From positions 4,650,001-4,714,000 of the forward strand of contig CM060732.1 in the NCBI GenBank assembly GCA_030704615.1: a DNA stretch of 64,000 nucleotides, given 5' to 3'. A program made the position numbers and the translations under genes. Position 1 is the stretch's first letter. Every line of letters begins with the position of its first letter. This document shows positions 21,791-33,124 of this stretch, one piece after another. A model generated the notes under the pieces. That model was not told where the DNA came from. It worked only from the letters and a program-made list of their open reading frames with translations, and did not search any database. Origin of the DNA: Takakia lepidozioides (Eukaryota; Streptophyta; Takakiopsida; Takakiales; Takakiaceae).

Positions 21791-24778
21791 CTAGTTCCGT
21801 CTGACACGACGACGATGGTATGTTCTCATGCCCAGTACAAAATCTTCGTCCCCACTCACTTCACCCCTGTTCCCATGATCAGTGTTGGAATCATCATCTC
21901 CATCTGTTCTTTCGTTTCCAAAGGCAACTGGCCGTTGGACCTGTAGTCGTCCTCGGAGTACGTTGAGTTGTCTCTCTGGTCGATTTTCACTCCTATCATG
22001 AATACCATCTAAGGTATCAGGCCTGTTCATAGGTCGGTCACCAACAAAAGATTGCACAATTCTCTGCCATTTCTGGGCTTGTCCCGGATTTTGTGGTGGC
22101 CTTGGAGCAGGTCTCGTATGAGGAAGGCTACTCGCACGTACATCAGAAGGGCCGACATGAGAGGAGGGGCATGAGATGGATCAGCGAGGGTCAAGGGAGC
22201 ACGGTTCACATGCGGACGTCGTCGGGCCAGATGAAACGACAATGGCCAGTCGTCGTCAACCGATGGTTCGACTTGCAGAAGTCCCGCAGCAGAAGAAGCA
22301 TCTCCCAGGATCGGAGTAGCGATGGAAGGAATTACATGAGGGGAAGAGAGACTAGATGGACCAGCATGGGATGGACCGGCTTGAGAAAGAGAAATATGAG
22401 ATGAAGCGGCGTGAGATGAAGCACAGTTCACAGGGGCAGGACGTCGATGAAGGAATGACAACGGCCGGTTGTCATCATCCGACGATTCGACCTGCACATC
22501 TCCCGCAGTCTGTGGAACTCGTGGTGGGGGAAAATTGACCTCAACTTCATTGTTGAGAGTGTGCTCCAGTGAGGGAAGGGGATCCGTAATTGGGATGACA
22601 CCATGTCGCAGTTCATCAATAACAAGGTCATCGAAGGATGGGTGCATTGCAGCATCGTCGTCATTCATATGGGTCATGTGGAGGATTGCCGACATCATCG
22701 GACCCATCCCAATCGTCGGAGTAGGAGTCCCTCGCGGCGTCGGTGTCATCATTGCTGCTAGATTGGACCTCTGAGGCATATTCTTCAGACAACATATTCT
22801 TCTCGTACCATGCATATGCGTCACTTGCTGTCCCCTCTCGCAATAGCCTACAATTCGTGTAGACATAAACCAATTTGTTAGCCCTGGCAGGATTCAACCT
22901 GTTGCGAATCTTGTTGTGAACAAAAGAGTAACTGCTCCAGTTCCGCTCACTGGACGAGGCAGAGCACACTTGAGCAAGAATACGCTTTGCAATGGGAGCT
23001 AACGTTCTTGCTCCAGCTCTAATCAGATCCCACCATTCATGTGGCAACATGTTCATTGCTTTTGGATCCGACATGTCATGGAAATAATTCTGGCGATCCG
23101 AGAAGCACTGGTACTCGGACAAAGCTCGCTCTGCCATATTTAAGGGCGCAAGTTGCATGATGACCCGTACAAGCCCGGCTTTGGCATCCACATCGTCTCT
23201 CAAATCCGTATTGTCCAGCAAAAATGGATTCAGCAAGGCCCCCGCATAATGCAAGTCCGTGCGAACCATCCGTTTGCGGTCGTAAAATGCATCCTCGGTA
23301 CTTGCCGCCAAATCATCGTCCATAGAGAATGAAGGACGCCTCAAGGATTGCACGTGCTTCTGAAGGTTTTCCAATATCAACCATGCTTTACCCATTATTG
23401 GTTGTTTTCCATTAAACTCCCGCAAAGCAATCAACACCGGCTCTACCATGTACACAAAATTTGCACATTTCGCCCAGAAATCGTCAGAGCGAATGATTGC
23501 GCGGACCCTCCGATTTTTGCTCAAAGACTTGGACTTACGAGAGTCGCGTAAGGTGTTCACATATGCATCCCATTGAGGGTCGATGATCACCTGCTCCAGA
23601 CCCGCCCTCACAGTCATCAGTTGATCCACCATCAAAAAGTTTGTGGCAAAGCGGGTTTCACCCGGGTTCCTAAGGCTGTATTTGGGTTCATGCTTTCTAA
23701 ACAATGCTAGAGGGATGTGATGTGTACGGATGAACGTCACAACCGACTTTGCCCTTTTTACTAGCTGTTTCATCCATGATTCATTTCCCCAATCCTCCAA
23801 AATGAGATCAAAGATATGAGCAGCACACCCTTGGTAATATAGATGGGGATATCGTACCATCAAAATATCGGCCATATTAACCATGTTAGATGCATTGTCC
23901 GTGCATACTTGGACAATTTTATCAGCTCCAATTGTATCGATGAAACTCGTCACCAACCCTGCTTGATAACGTACATTTTTTCTCTCCCCGCTTGTGTCAA
24001 CGGATCCCAAAAATTGTTCCCCCGCTGGACAGACCAGCATGACATTGAACAGTGGTCACTTAGTAACAGAACTCCAACCGTCCGCACATATAGTGCTTCC
24101 ATATTTCCGGAGAGAATCACCTGTATTTTCATTCACCTTTTGGGTGAGGTCAGACATAACCTCTTCTAGCAATCCTGTGCGGAGATCGCAATAACTCGGA
24201 GGTGTGTATGTGGATTTGGAATCGGACGTGGCTTTGACAGCAGCCACAAACGCAGGAAGCCTCGAGACATTGAACGAAATATTGGCCTCGTAGAAAAATT
24301 GGGCCCACTTCTTATCCAAAGTCCTCCTATGCGACAAATTTAAGCCTTCTTGCATTGATTGTTGCCTCAATGGTCTGGTCCGTACAAGTGCTGGCGTACA
24401 ATCGGGTATTGCTCTTGACCCACCGGCTTCTCCACAAACAACAGATGCCTCGCAAGAATCCCCCTGGATACAACTCTGAGAGGCATTTTGATTCGAACAT
24501 GGAGTGTTTGGCTCAGAAGCCGCGGCCACATCAAGAGACGGTGGGATATTGCCTCCACATTGGGCAAAGTGGGCTTTCACTCGCAGGGATGCTTTTGGGC
24601 ACAAATTAACCCCTACATTCTTCCCATCTCTGTAGCCAAGGTAATATAACATACGATCTTTGCGACCCGCCAGCTTCAATGCACAGAGATTGCTTGGAAC
24701 ACCATCTTTTTTGTGCGGGTCTACGGTGAACCAAGGGATCCACTCCTCCCTCATCCTCACACCCAGAATCCTAACCAC
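21791..24778 (-). pseudogene. hAT-family transposase (one premature stop in the core, frameshifted tail)
   Basis: The N-terminal part (24778-24059) has a possible BED-like zinc-finger remnant (CPKASLRVKAHFAQCGG) and the first catalytic-Asp region (STICADGWSSVTK). An in-frame TGA at 24056-24058 interrupts it, and PLFNVMLVCPAGEQF continues directly; CGA is the likely ancestor. The next part (to 22661) is a DUF659-like core with VQVCTDNASNMVNMADIL (second Asp), CAAHIFDLILED, and the C-terminal dimerisation region with SSSERNWSSYSF and RNRLNPARANKLVYV. After a frame change near 22700, a Ser/Pro/His-rich tail contains a duplicated block (DDDNRPLSF and DDDWPLSF). After a further frame change it ends at 21791 with TYHRRRVRRN. 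The protein would cut and rejoin DNA ends in the nucleus. The one-stop core makes this a relatively young copy. Confidence 0.9.
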
Positions 24779-25165
24779 AGACTTAAGGTTGAATGAAGAA
24801 CACTAGTGTACTTGGTAGATTTGTCAAGAGCAATAGAAGGTAGAACAGAATGCGATGGCCCAACACTACGGCATCAATCCAAGTGGATCAATGCACCATG
24901 TAGTATTGTGCTTTTCGACAATTTGCTGCAGTGGCTCTGGTGGAAGCCACAACAGCAAACGGTCCGCACCCTCCTCTTGGGCTACACTCTTGCTCAAGGA
25001 ATAAAGAACATTCACTCGCAACAAAAGTGTTTGCCACAAAAGAAGTGAGGGGCATTGTGACCACCTTATATTCCCTCCAGCCTCCAAGCCTCACACGCTC
25101 GACGAATCAGAATCCGATGTTGTGACCGCCCCAGGTCGCACGAGGAAGTCGCATGTTAATTAAAT
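24779..25165. other. Region upstream of the hAT transposase
   Basis: Probable promoter and leader of the hAT gene. A small minus-strand frame (24888-25094) is present but has no recognisable domain, and I do not call it. Confidence 0.3.
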
Positions 25166-25554
25166 TAATTAACAAATGCTGCGACCACCCCATGCTGGTG
25201 GTCACACCTATTAAAAAAAAAAAAAAAAACTGCTACGACCACCCCCATGCTGGTGGTCGCAGATATTAAAAAATAGAAAAATGTTGCGACCACCCCCCTG
25301 CTGGTGGTCGCAGCTATTAAACAAAAGGAAAATGCTGCGACCACCCCCATGCTCGTGGTCGCATATATTAAAAAACAGAAAAATGTTGCAACCACCCCCC
25401 TGCTGGTGGTCGCACCTATTAAAAAAATAGAAAAATGCTACAACCACCCCCATGCTGGTGGTCGCAGATATTAAAAAACAGAAAAATGTTGCGACCACCC
25501 CTCTTATGGTGGTCGCATCTATTACAAATAAAATAAAAATTCTGCGACCACCAG
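25166..25554 (-). repeat. Right array of ~51-bp near-palindromes, inverted relative to the left array
   Basis: About eight units contain GCGACCACCCCC, ATGCT or CTGCT, and GGTGGTCGC, followed by AGATATTAAAAAATAG and AAAAATG. They are the reverse complement of the left-array unit, including the A/T spacer. The step is ~51 bp. The array stops at 25554 with GCGACCACCAG and is followed directly by a MULE terminal motif. Confidence 0.9.
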
Positions 25555-26406
25555 GAGGTTTACTATTTCATGAGCAGAAACCATGAGCCATGAGCCATGA
25601 GCCACATGAGCCGCATGAGTGGTGAGCCGAAGTCTAAGATACGCGGATTTCATGAGCGGACTCCTCCAAATTTGGAAATGCGGCAGATTAAACAAGTATT
25701 AAAATAATAGTTTTTTAATTTGACCTTGCCGTTTTTGGACGTTCCAGATCATGTAATGCGGCGAAGATATGTCGTCAGTAACAAGTCCGCTCATGGTTTT
25801 TTAGATCCGCTCATGGAAATAAGTGACCGTGCAACGGGAAATCCAGTATACCACTGCAAAAAGACGTCGCATACTGGCCTGTATAGAGTATTCCGCGGTT
25901 TTACATGCCTTAACATTGGAATGAAGCTGACCCTTTTGCCGCGATTGAACCAATGGAGTCTGCACCAATAGAGTCTGCAGTACTTCACAATTCTGTCTTT
26001 TTCGGGTATTCGGCGGGAAAGGTTTGCAACTGAACTGGGAAATAAGGTGCCGCATTAGGGTTGGCACGTGCGAAATTTCGGAGCGGTTTGGTGTTGGCGA
26101 AGGCCGCCTCTACCAGTACCTACGACGATACTTGGAAATGCGGCGCCGCATTTCCTTGTCGGAGGTCGAATGAGGAAAGCAAGTTTTCGGAAAGCAGAAA
26201 AACATGAACCCTCCAACATACAAAAATACATGCACGTGGAAACAAGTGAACGATATAGTAATATCTTAGTTCGAGCAAAACAAGTTACTGGTAGGCAAGA
26301 CATATGTCGGACCTTTCTGTGGCCAGAGTCTGAGGTACTGGCAACAGTACAGTTCTACTATCCGAAAAGGATGGGCGTACCATTGTATTGGGACCGCAAG
26401 CCAAGC
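25555..26406 (-). repeat. MULE copy 3, 3' terminal region
   Basis: Starts with GAGGTTTACTATTTCATGAG and then clusters of CATGAGC words. Further in is a perfect 22-bp palindrome at 26134-26155 (GGAAATGCGGC with its mirror). The whole stretch aligns with 46308-47160, including the blocks around AATGCGGCGAAGATATGTCG and AACATTGGAATGAAGCTGAC. It runs straight into the C-terminus of the transposase. Confidence 0.8.
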
Positions 26407-28207
26407 TCACTGGTCCTCTGGATCCATATTCAGAAGAGTGTGAACCTCCTGGGGGCTCAACCCTGGTGCATGTATGAAGTGATGAGTTGTGGAATTACAA
26501 CGGAGTCTCTTTAGGTACACGTAGTACAAATGCTTGCAAGGGCAGTATGATGCCCCCTTGTTCACCATGATCTGGAAGTCGGTGCAATTGCAGGTGGGTA
26601 ATTCTGAAATGGTGATGGTGTACACCTCATTGCGAACAGCTGAGCCTGCCGTGGCCATCTGATACACACGCCCGAATCCTGGTGGGGGCACTTCTGTCGA
26701 GCTCTGGATTGTACAGTTCATCCGAAGTGCATTCCCCATCCTTGTCTCGTTCACTTTTGAGGGAGGTCGCCGCCTCTTTGGTTTCCCCCAACGGTGTGTA
26801 GGATGCTTAGAGCCGTCGTGTCCCATTGTTCTTGCTCTCACAGGGGTTGGTGGTGGAGGCTGTGGAAGCGGAAATGGTTGTCTGGGGACGTCAGTGCGTT
26901 GCACCATCCGAAATCCTGCGGCGGTAAGGGCGTTGGCCTCAACCTGACTCAGATCGCAACCTGGTTCCACCGGCCACACCGGGGGAGCCTCTGGCATTGT
27001 TTGTATGCCGTACTTGGGCTTTCCATACACGCAAGTCATAATGTCGTGCCTGCAGAACCAAAACTGGGTGGTTGTCGCCTCCGCAAACTTTGCATGGACA
27101 AATCTTCCTGTAAAAGTAGGAGTAGGGACAGCCCCATCTGGATTCCTCCTTATCATCTCTAAACAACGTTGCCGTGTATCCACACGAATTGCGGAACACC
27201 TTCCTCGAAACGACGGCTTTGTGCGAGCAATTCTCCACTGTGATGCAGACACAGTCGTCTCCACAATGCCTTGGCCATACTGCATAACAGCGGGCGGAAT
27301 CTGGGGCAAGGGAGCGGTGGGAATTTCTCGCACGAAATCCCCGGTTGAAGGCGACGGCGATCTGGAATTTCTTGGGCTTCCACTGCTGGAAGACACATTG
27401 TGCGGCAACATGACGGGACCTCGAGGTGCTATCCGAATGTTCCTGTCGGATCTTCAGGAATCCTCTTCGCACCCGGGTTCCTCTTCAATCCTCCGCCTCA
27501 CAGGGCGAGTCCGGACGTCCCCCTCTAGGTGTTCACCTCTGCGGTGCAGAGGCGTCCCTTTGATCTTCTCTCGCAATGCTGTCGCCCATTTCAGTGGATT
27601 CTTGGACCTCGAAGCTGTTCGTACCAACAATTCCTCCCTTTCCGGCCCAAAGCCCCATTGTTTGCCGCTCAGGAACTTGTAGTACGTGGCTTGCTGCATG
27701 ATTGCTCTGTCGATGTCCTCCGTTGTGGCCGTCACTACGTCCACCAGATGTGCGGCAAAAGACGCTCGCCAGGAGGAGTGGACCGATTCTGCCATATTCG
27801 TGTTCAGCATGTCCGTGTCGGAATCCAAGCACCGCTCCTAGAAGGACACAAACAATGGTGAGGGACCAATCGAAATGTCCGTAACAGAAAGACAAATGAA
27901 CGAAAATGACAGCAGCCTACCTCCCGCATGTACTGTCCGAACTGTCGATACCGAAAATGCCACCACCCCAACCAGCTGTGCAATGCTCCCAGATTGGTTG
28001 TCTCCACTGCACCTGACGTGTTCCACCAAGCCTCGATGATAGCAAACTTAACCTCCGCGTCATCAAATGTGGGTGCATCCTTCCACGCCGTACAAAGGAC
28101 ACGGTGTTCAGCCTGGAATGAGCTAGCAACAAATTTGGTAGTGTAGTGGGATAGACTCTGCATCCAATGGAATCCACAGAATCTCTCTTTCCCCTCCATG
28201 GCTCGGG
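26407..28207 (-). pseudogene. MULE transposase, copy 3 (5' truncated, one stop)
   Basis: Exon 1 survives only from MEGKERFCGFHWMQSL (28207-27921). The intron is 27838-27920 and exon 2 runs from 27837 to 26407. Exon 2 has the conserved TNMAESVHSSWRA, TASRSKNPLKWATALREK, FRGRCSAIRVDTRQRC, FWFCRHDIMTCVYGKPKYG and the SWIM finger (CNCTDF, CPCKHLYYVYLKRL), ending at NMDPEDQ. A single in-frame TGA at 27454-27456 replaces the tryptophan codon found in copy 1 (EEDS-W-RSD). The DDE core and N-terminus are absent: at 28207 the gene joins the methyltransferase-carrying retroelement fragment, which reads the other way. This copy gives the reference for the two TAG stops of copy 2. Confidence 0.9.
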
Positions 28208-28309
28208 AAATGCCAGTGGGTGGTGCTTCAAAGCAAAGTGCAGCTAGTACATTGTTGGGGGCGGCTACGGCTGTTTGCCAAGCTCCATTGTTTTCTACAA
28301 TGACCATTG

Positions 28310-29640
28310 CAATGCCAGGGGATTCGGCCAGCTGCTGTGTTCAGACTAGCAGCTAGACTCTGTGAGCGTGGTGATGCCTCGACACTATCTGCGGAGATAG
28401 CAGATAAGGTCTATGGATGCTTTGGATTCGAGGGTGAAGTCAGCCACAACTGCGCCATGGCAAGCGGCAGCTGCAAGGTTACAGGAGTTGCCAGCTAGAC
28501 CAGCCATTGAGTGCATCATGGTGACTCCTGGAGTAGTCATGGTGGACAATCAGGATAGAGTGTTTCAGTTTGGTGGCCCAACCGGAGGAGGTATAGGCCA
28601 CTGCGGGTCTTGTTGGACTCGGGAGCACAGCCATTGATGTTGGGGAGAGCAACAATTGCAAGCTTGGGCCTTACAGAGGCGGATTTGGAGCCTTGCCCTT
28701 TCCAAATTCAAACATTTTTGGGTGGTTCAGAAAAGGCGCGAGGGATTACACGCCATGAGTTCTTCATTCGATTTCAGCCAGATCATCCTACGGACGGCTC
28801 AGTCATGAGAGCTAAAGCCATTGTTACGGACGCGATGTCCTATGATGTGCTTGTTGGTGGGGCTGTGTTGTACCCCATGGGATTTACTTTGGACTTTTGG
28901 GAGGAAACGACATCCTACAGGCCGGAGTGGCAGTCAGGAGATGGCCGACGTGCACTTCTCCCAGTGCGGTTTATTGGGAATGTAGCGGTGGATCATAGGA
29001 ACATGATGCCCACATTGGCTGCATTCTCATGGGTGGTGGCTTGGGGTGGTGAGCTCTTGGAAGGCAATAGCCATGCAGATGATAGGCCACCATCTGATGA
29101 GGACGAGCAACTGGCATACAAGGCTGAGTTGCTTCCTCATGTGCCTGTGCATATTCCACTGTGGGGTACATACGGTTGGGAATTTGCAGCGAGTAGCAGA
29201 CGAGAGTGTGCACCAAGCATGGCAGGAGGCCTTTCCATTGATGAGTGAGGGGAGTTCAGTGACATCACCTGGACCTCCTCAGTTAGCTCCTTTGGACACA
29301 GTGCCCATTACCTGGCAACCACCTGACTAAGGGATTTGTTTGCTAGACCTGTTTGGAGGCATGAGCACTGGGCTTGCAGAAGTATTGCAAGCTGGGATTA
29401 AAGTACAAAAGTACTTGTATGTGGAGAAGGATGAGATAGCTCGGCGTATTTCTATGCGCCACGTTGCCTTGCTCACACACCAGTATCCTAAGTTGCTGCA
29501 TTTCTCAACAATTCAAGGGTACCAAAAGGCCTTGCCAGCAGACATTACCTTGTTGGGGGTAGATGATTTGGGCCGACATGGTGCAATTGACTTGGTGATA
29601 GCTGGATTTTGCCACCTCTACCCCACAAAGCAACGGTCCC
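28310..29640 (+). pseudogene. Retroelement protease followed by C5 cytosine-methyltransferase-like domain
   Basis: A degenerate CCHC-like knuckle (YGCFGFEGEVSHNCA, ~28410) is followed by a retropepsin-type aspartic protease (PLRVLLDSGAQPLMLGRATI, catalytic LDSGA at 28610-28624; SYDVLVGGAVLYPMGF). A frame change near 29170 leads to DESVHQAWQEAFPLM, and a TAA at 29328-29330 precedes a frame starting at 29340. This contains motif I of C5 DNA methyltransferases (LLDLFGGMSTGLAEVLQAG), a motif II-like acidic turn (YLYVEKDEIARRI) and IDLVIAG. At that point motif IV should read a Pro-Cys-Gln loop, but the sequence diverges to FCHLYP and stops. The arrangement is that of a gag-pol polyprotein with an added methyltransferase. 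The catalytic half and reverse transcriptase are missing. Confidence 0.75.
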
Positions 29641-30478
29641 ACCCAGAGTCACAGTCGCCCTGAACCCAGAAATTGCTAGAATCTGCTCACATATTTAGAC
29701 CTTCCCTCAACTATCTCTAAAGGACCTCTCGCAGCAGTTACCAGTGGCGGACCCCAAGGCAACCTGCATCACCCCGCTCATCTTCAAAAGGAAGCCCTCA
29801 ACTTTGCTATTGGCAATAGCTAAGGAGGGAGTAGGGATGGAATCTCTATGGATCACCACAATTGATGTTCACAATTTCATGGCCTCGTACCTTGTTGACA
29901 GTTCTCCTATCAGCACACTCATCTACAAGATCCAAAGCTTTTTGGGATCCTACTCAGCAAGGTATTCCCTTCAGCCCAATACTACTATCACGTGGGGATC
30001 GTACATCGAGCAGTATCCTGGACTGAGCCTGACACTCAGTCCCTGCACTCAAATTCTGGCGCTTATGGACGAAACTGATCTGCTTAGGGGAAAACAACCG
30101 GGTCAAGGCCTTTGGATTAGTCCACCCCCATATGACCAACCATCAACCAACAACAAAGTTGTCATCAGATCCAGGGAATTCATCCAAGCAGCATTCACGC
30201 TCCTCTACGCAAGACTGGAGACTGAGGGAGATGCAGAGAACGAGTAGATGGAACTCCAACGCGCATTGGAGCCCATCCGCCCCATCTACAATCCCTGCAA
30301 CACCTCTCCTCTTTCCATTTCCTCTGAGTCAAATCCGAATTCGCCAGCAGAACCACGACAGATGCAGCAGCCGCCCCCGGATGTAAGCCCTCTCAGTTCG
30401 AGGACTTCCTCCGCCAGCCAGATCCGGTCCTGCCCTCACCAACTCCGATCCCAATCCAGATTCTTGACCACCATGTAA
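29641..30478 (+). pseudogene. Unrecognised open frame downstream of the methyltransferase fragment
   Basis: The frame begins around VTVALNPEIARICSHI (29650), has a TAG at 29696 and a TAG at 30245-30247, and is otherwise open to 30478. It contains the uncommon motifs CITPLIFKRKPSTLLLAI, TWGSYIEQYPGLSLTL and FIQAAFTLLYARLETEGDAE, then a Pro/Ser-rich tail. Codon use looks real and it reads smoothly for over 250 codons. I do not recognise the family; a structural or accessory protein of a retroelement is possible. Confidence 0.4.
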
Positions 30479-30867
30479 GTCTCTACCCGAATCCTCTTCC
30501 TTTACTCTTCATCTAGGCGCCACAACTCCTGCAGAATTCTGTGTGTCAAATCTGTCCTCTTCTCTAAAGGTAAAATTCTACCTTCCATCTCTAGCCCCAG
30601 GAATGTCGGGGTCTTCTCTATGAGCCTAGCCCCCCCCCCCCCCCCCACCCCCCTCTCCTGAAACTCATTCTCCTCTCAGACTTCTTTATGGAGCTATCTG
30701 CTAGGCCAAAACTTGTGTACACTACCTTAATCCCTTCCACTAGCCTATCCAACCCCTCCCACATCCAGGCATGAGCCCACTTCTCCCCTCCACCCTCATA
30801 ATGATCATTCAACTCAATCAACCTGTTTCCAAAGCCCCGCTAAACCACAAATGGATAACCTCTCCCC
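30479..30867. other. No gene; 17-base C run at 30630-30646
   Basis: Short spacer up to the Copia LTR. The homopolymer of C is a likely sequencing or assembly weak spot. Nothing coding is supportable. Confidence 0.4.
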
Positions 30868-31238
30868 TGTTGGAATTCGACAGAGAATAGAGGTAAAAGA
30901 TGAACTGATTACCGAGAACTCTCCACCCAACCATAGAACCACAACAAGCTGTGTGTCCACCCTCCGAGCTCTCCCTATTTATACTCAAAGTCTAATCCAG
31001 AAATAGCTGAGATAACTATAGCATAACTCCATGCTTTTACTTAAGTTATCTCCACCTGCTATTCTGGTACAATGACTTGAGTCACTAATAACTGAAGCTA
31101 ACTTTAGCTATCTTTTAGTTAACCGAGGCTTATCTCTTTTGTTAACTGTGACTTGTCAGAACTCCTATTATGGAAGCCTGACTTGTCATCACACTAACTC
31201 TAGGTAGTAGTAACTTGGTTAGGAGTTGATTTCCAACA
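30868..31238 (-). mobile_element. 3' LTR of a Copia retrotransposon
   Basis: 371 bp with inverted termini TGTTGGAA/TTCCAACA. On the minus strand it follows the pol stop by a G-rich polypurine-like tract (GAGTGGGGGTG) at 31239-31250, which is the expected order pol, polypurine tract, LTR. No second copy is in the window. Confidence 0.85.
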
Positions 31239-31253
31239 CCCCCACTCAACGAG

Positions 31254-33124
31254 TTACCAAGTTAAGCACTTAACTACTCCCATCAAGCCTCGAAAGCATT
31301 CAAGCTTTTCAGCACTAAGCCCTTTTGTCAGTATGTCTGCAACCATGTTGTTGGTGTTGCAATATACAAGCTTGACAACTCCAGCTTCAGTCTTCTCTCG
31401 TACCAAATGATGATGAATCTCAATATGCTTTGTGCGAGCATGAAACATTGGATTCTTTGAGAGAGCAATACACCCTTGGATGTCATCATATATGACCATG
31501 GTATCCCTCTGTGGATGACCAATACTAGATAGAAATGATGATAACAATAATGCTTGCCTTATAGCCTGAGATGCAGCCATATATTTTGCCTCAGTCGAGG
31601 ACATAGCAATTGTAGATTGCTTCTTGCTGCTCCAGCTTACAGCTCCATTTGCTAGCATAAAAACATAGCCAGATGTAGAGTGGCGGTCATCAATATTACC
31701 AACCCAATCTGCGTATAGCTCTATGCTTTTGCAAGCACTATCTGAGATACCATATGAACCCACTTGATCCAACTGAACATTATCATTGTTCTTTCTCAAG
31801 CACAAACCATAGTCCAGTGTGCCTCTCAGATAACGGAAAATCCGCTTTACTGCAACCCAATGGAGTTGCCCAGGGTTAGCCACATATTGGCTTACAACCC
31901 CCACTGCTTGTACAATATCTAGCCTAGTACAGACCATTGCATACATGAGACTTTCTACAGCACTCTGATAGGGAATATCTCTCATTGTCTCCAAGTCTGC
32001 AGCACTCTTAGGACTCATCTCCTTTGAGAGTTTGCGATTTGGGACAAACGGGGTATTTACCGGCATACTTTCAGCCATACCAAAGCGCCTTAAGATATCT
32101 TCAAGATACTTATGCTGGTTCAGGTAAATCGCTCGGTCTTGTCGAACACGAGTTACCGATACCCCCAAGCAGTACTGGATCTCTTTCAGATCCACCATCT
32201 CAAACCTCTTTGAGATATCACTTTGTCTTTTCAACAAAGACTGATCATTAACACATGATCACAGGATCTCTTTCAGATCCACCATCTCAAACCTCTTTGA
32301 GATATCACTTTGTCTTTTCAACAAAGACTGATCATTAACACATGATCACAGGATCTCTTTCAGATCCACCATCTCAAACCTCTTTGAGATATCACTTTGT
32401 CTTTTCAACAAAGACTGATCATTAACACATGATCACAGGATCTCTTTCAGATCCACCATCTCAAACCTCTTTGAGATATCACTTTGTCTTTTCAACAAAG
32501 ACTGATCATTAACACATGATCACATGATCTCTTTCAGATCCACCATCTCAAACCTCTTTGAGATATCACTTTGTCTTTGTTTCAACAAAGTCAATTTGTG
32601 ATGATCACACAACCACTATCTCAATCTCATTTGAGATATTGACACTCTGTATGTGTTTCAACAAAGTAAAGTCATTAGAGAGCAAGATCAGATCATCAAC
32701 ATACAATGTTATGATCACAGAAGAGTTTCCATGAGCCCTCTTATAGTAAACATTGTAATCAGCAGAGCTCTTCTCAAACTCTTCAGCCATGAAATATGCA
32801 TCAATCTTAGCATTCCATGCCCTAGGGGATTGCTTCAAACCATACAAGGACTTGAGGAGCTTACAAACCATCATCTCCTTCCCTTTTACAGCAAATCCCT
32901 CCGGCTGGTCCATGTATATTTCTTCCATAAGATCTCCATTGAGAAAGGTTGTACATACATCCATCTGATGTACCTCAAGATTTTCAACAGTAGCAAACGC
33001 TAGAATCACTTGAATTGACTCCATCCGTGCAACAGGGGAGAAGGTTTCATTGTAATCAATACCTTCAACTTGCAAAAACCCCTTTCCAACCAAGCGCGCT
33101 CTGTACCTTGCTACAGAACCATCT
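31254..33124 (-). pseudogene. Copia pol: reverse transcriptase and RNase H
   Basis: Reading from 33124, the frame gives DGSVARYRARLVGKGFLQ, the reverse-transcriptase core (DYNETFSPVARM, HQMDVCTTFLNGDL, QPEGF, YGLKQSPRAW) and the catalytic LYVDDLILLS. It then enters the tandem repeat (32600-32177), which contains stops. From 32237 it resumes with FEMVDLKEIQYCLG, the connection domain and RNase H (ADWVGNIDDRHSTSGYVF, SSTEAKYMA, KHIEIHHHLVREK, NMVADILTKGL), ending at 31254. This is a plant Ty1/Copia element that copies RNA to DNA. The integrase and gag are absent, because the element is cut at 33124 by a Gypsy-type LTR. Confidence 0.95.
32177..32600. repeat. 87-bp minisatellite inside Copia pol
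   Basis: Five copies of an 87-bp unit start at 32177, 32264, 32351, 32438 and 32525, nearly identical (GGATCTCTTTCAGATCCACC first). 87 is divisible by three, so the frame is kept, but each unit contributes a TGA on the coding strand. The unit derives from the codons for QSDISKRFEMVDLKEI. Confidence 0.95.

Larger units (their letters stand above)
20861..25554 (-). mobile_element. hAT element bounded by inverted palindrome arrays
   Basis: The transposase lies between two arrays of the same repeat in opposite orientation, so the pair forms a long inverted terminal structure of a ~4.7-kb element. hAT elements normally have short terminal inverted repeats with subterminal motif clusters, which transposases bind. 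Here the clusters are unusually long and regular. An 8-bp target duplication was not identified. Confidence 0.65.
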
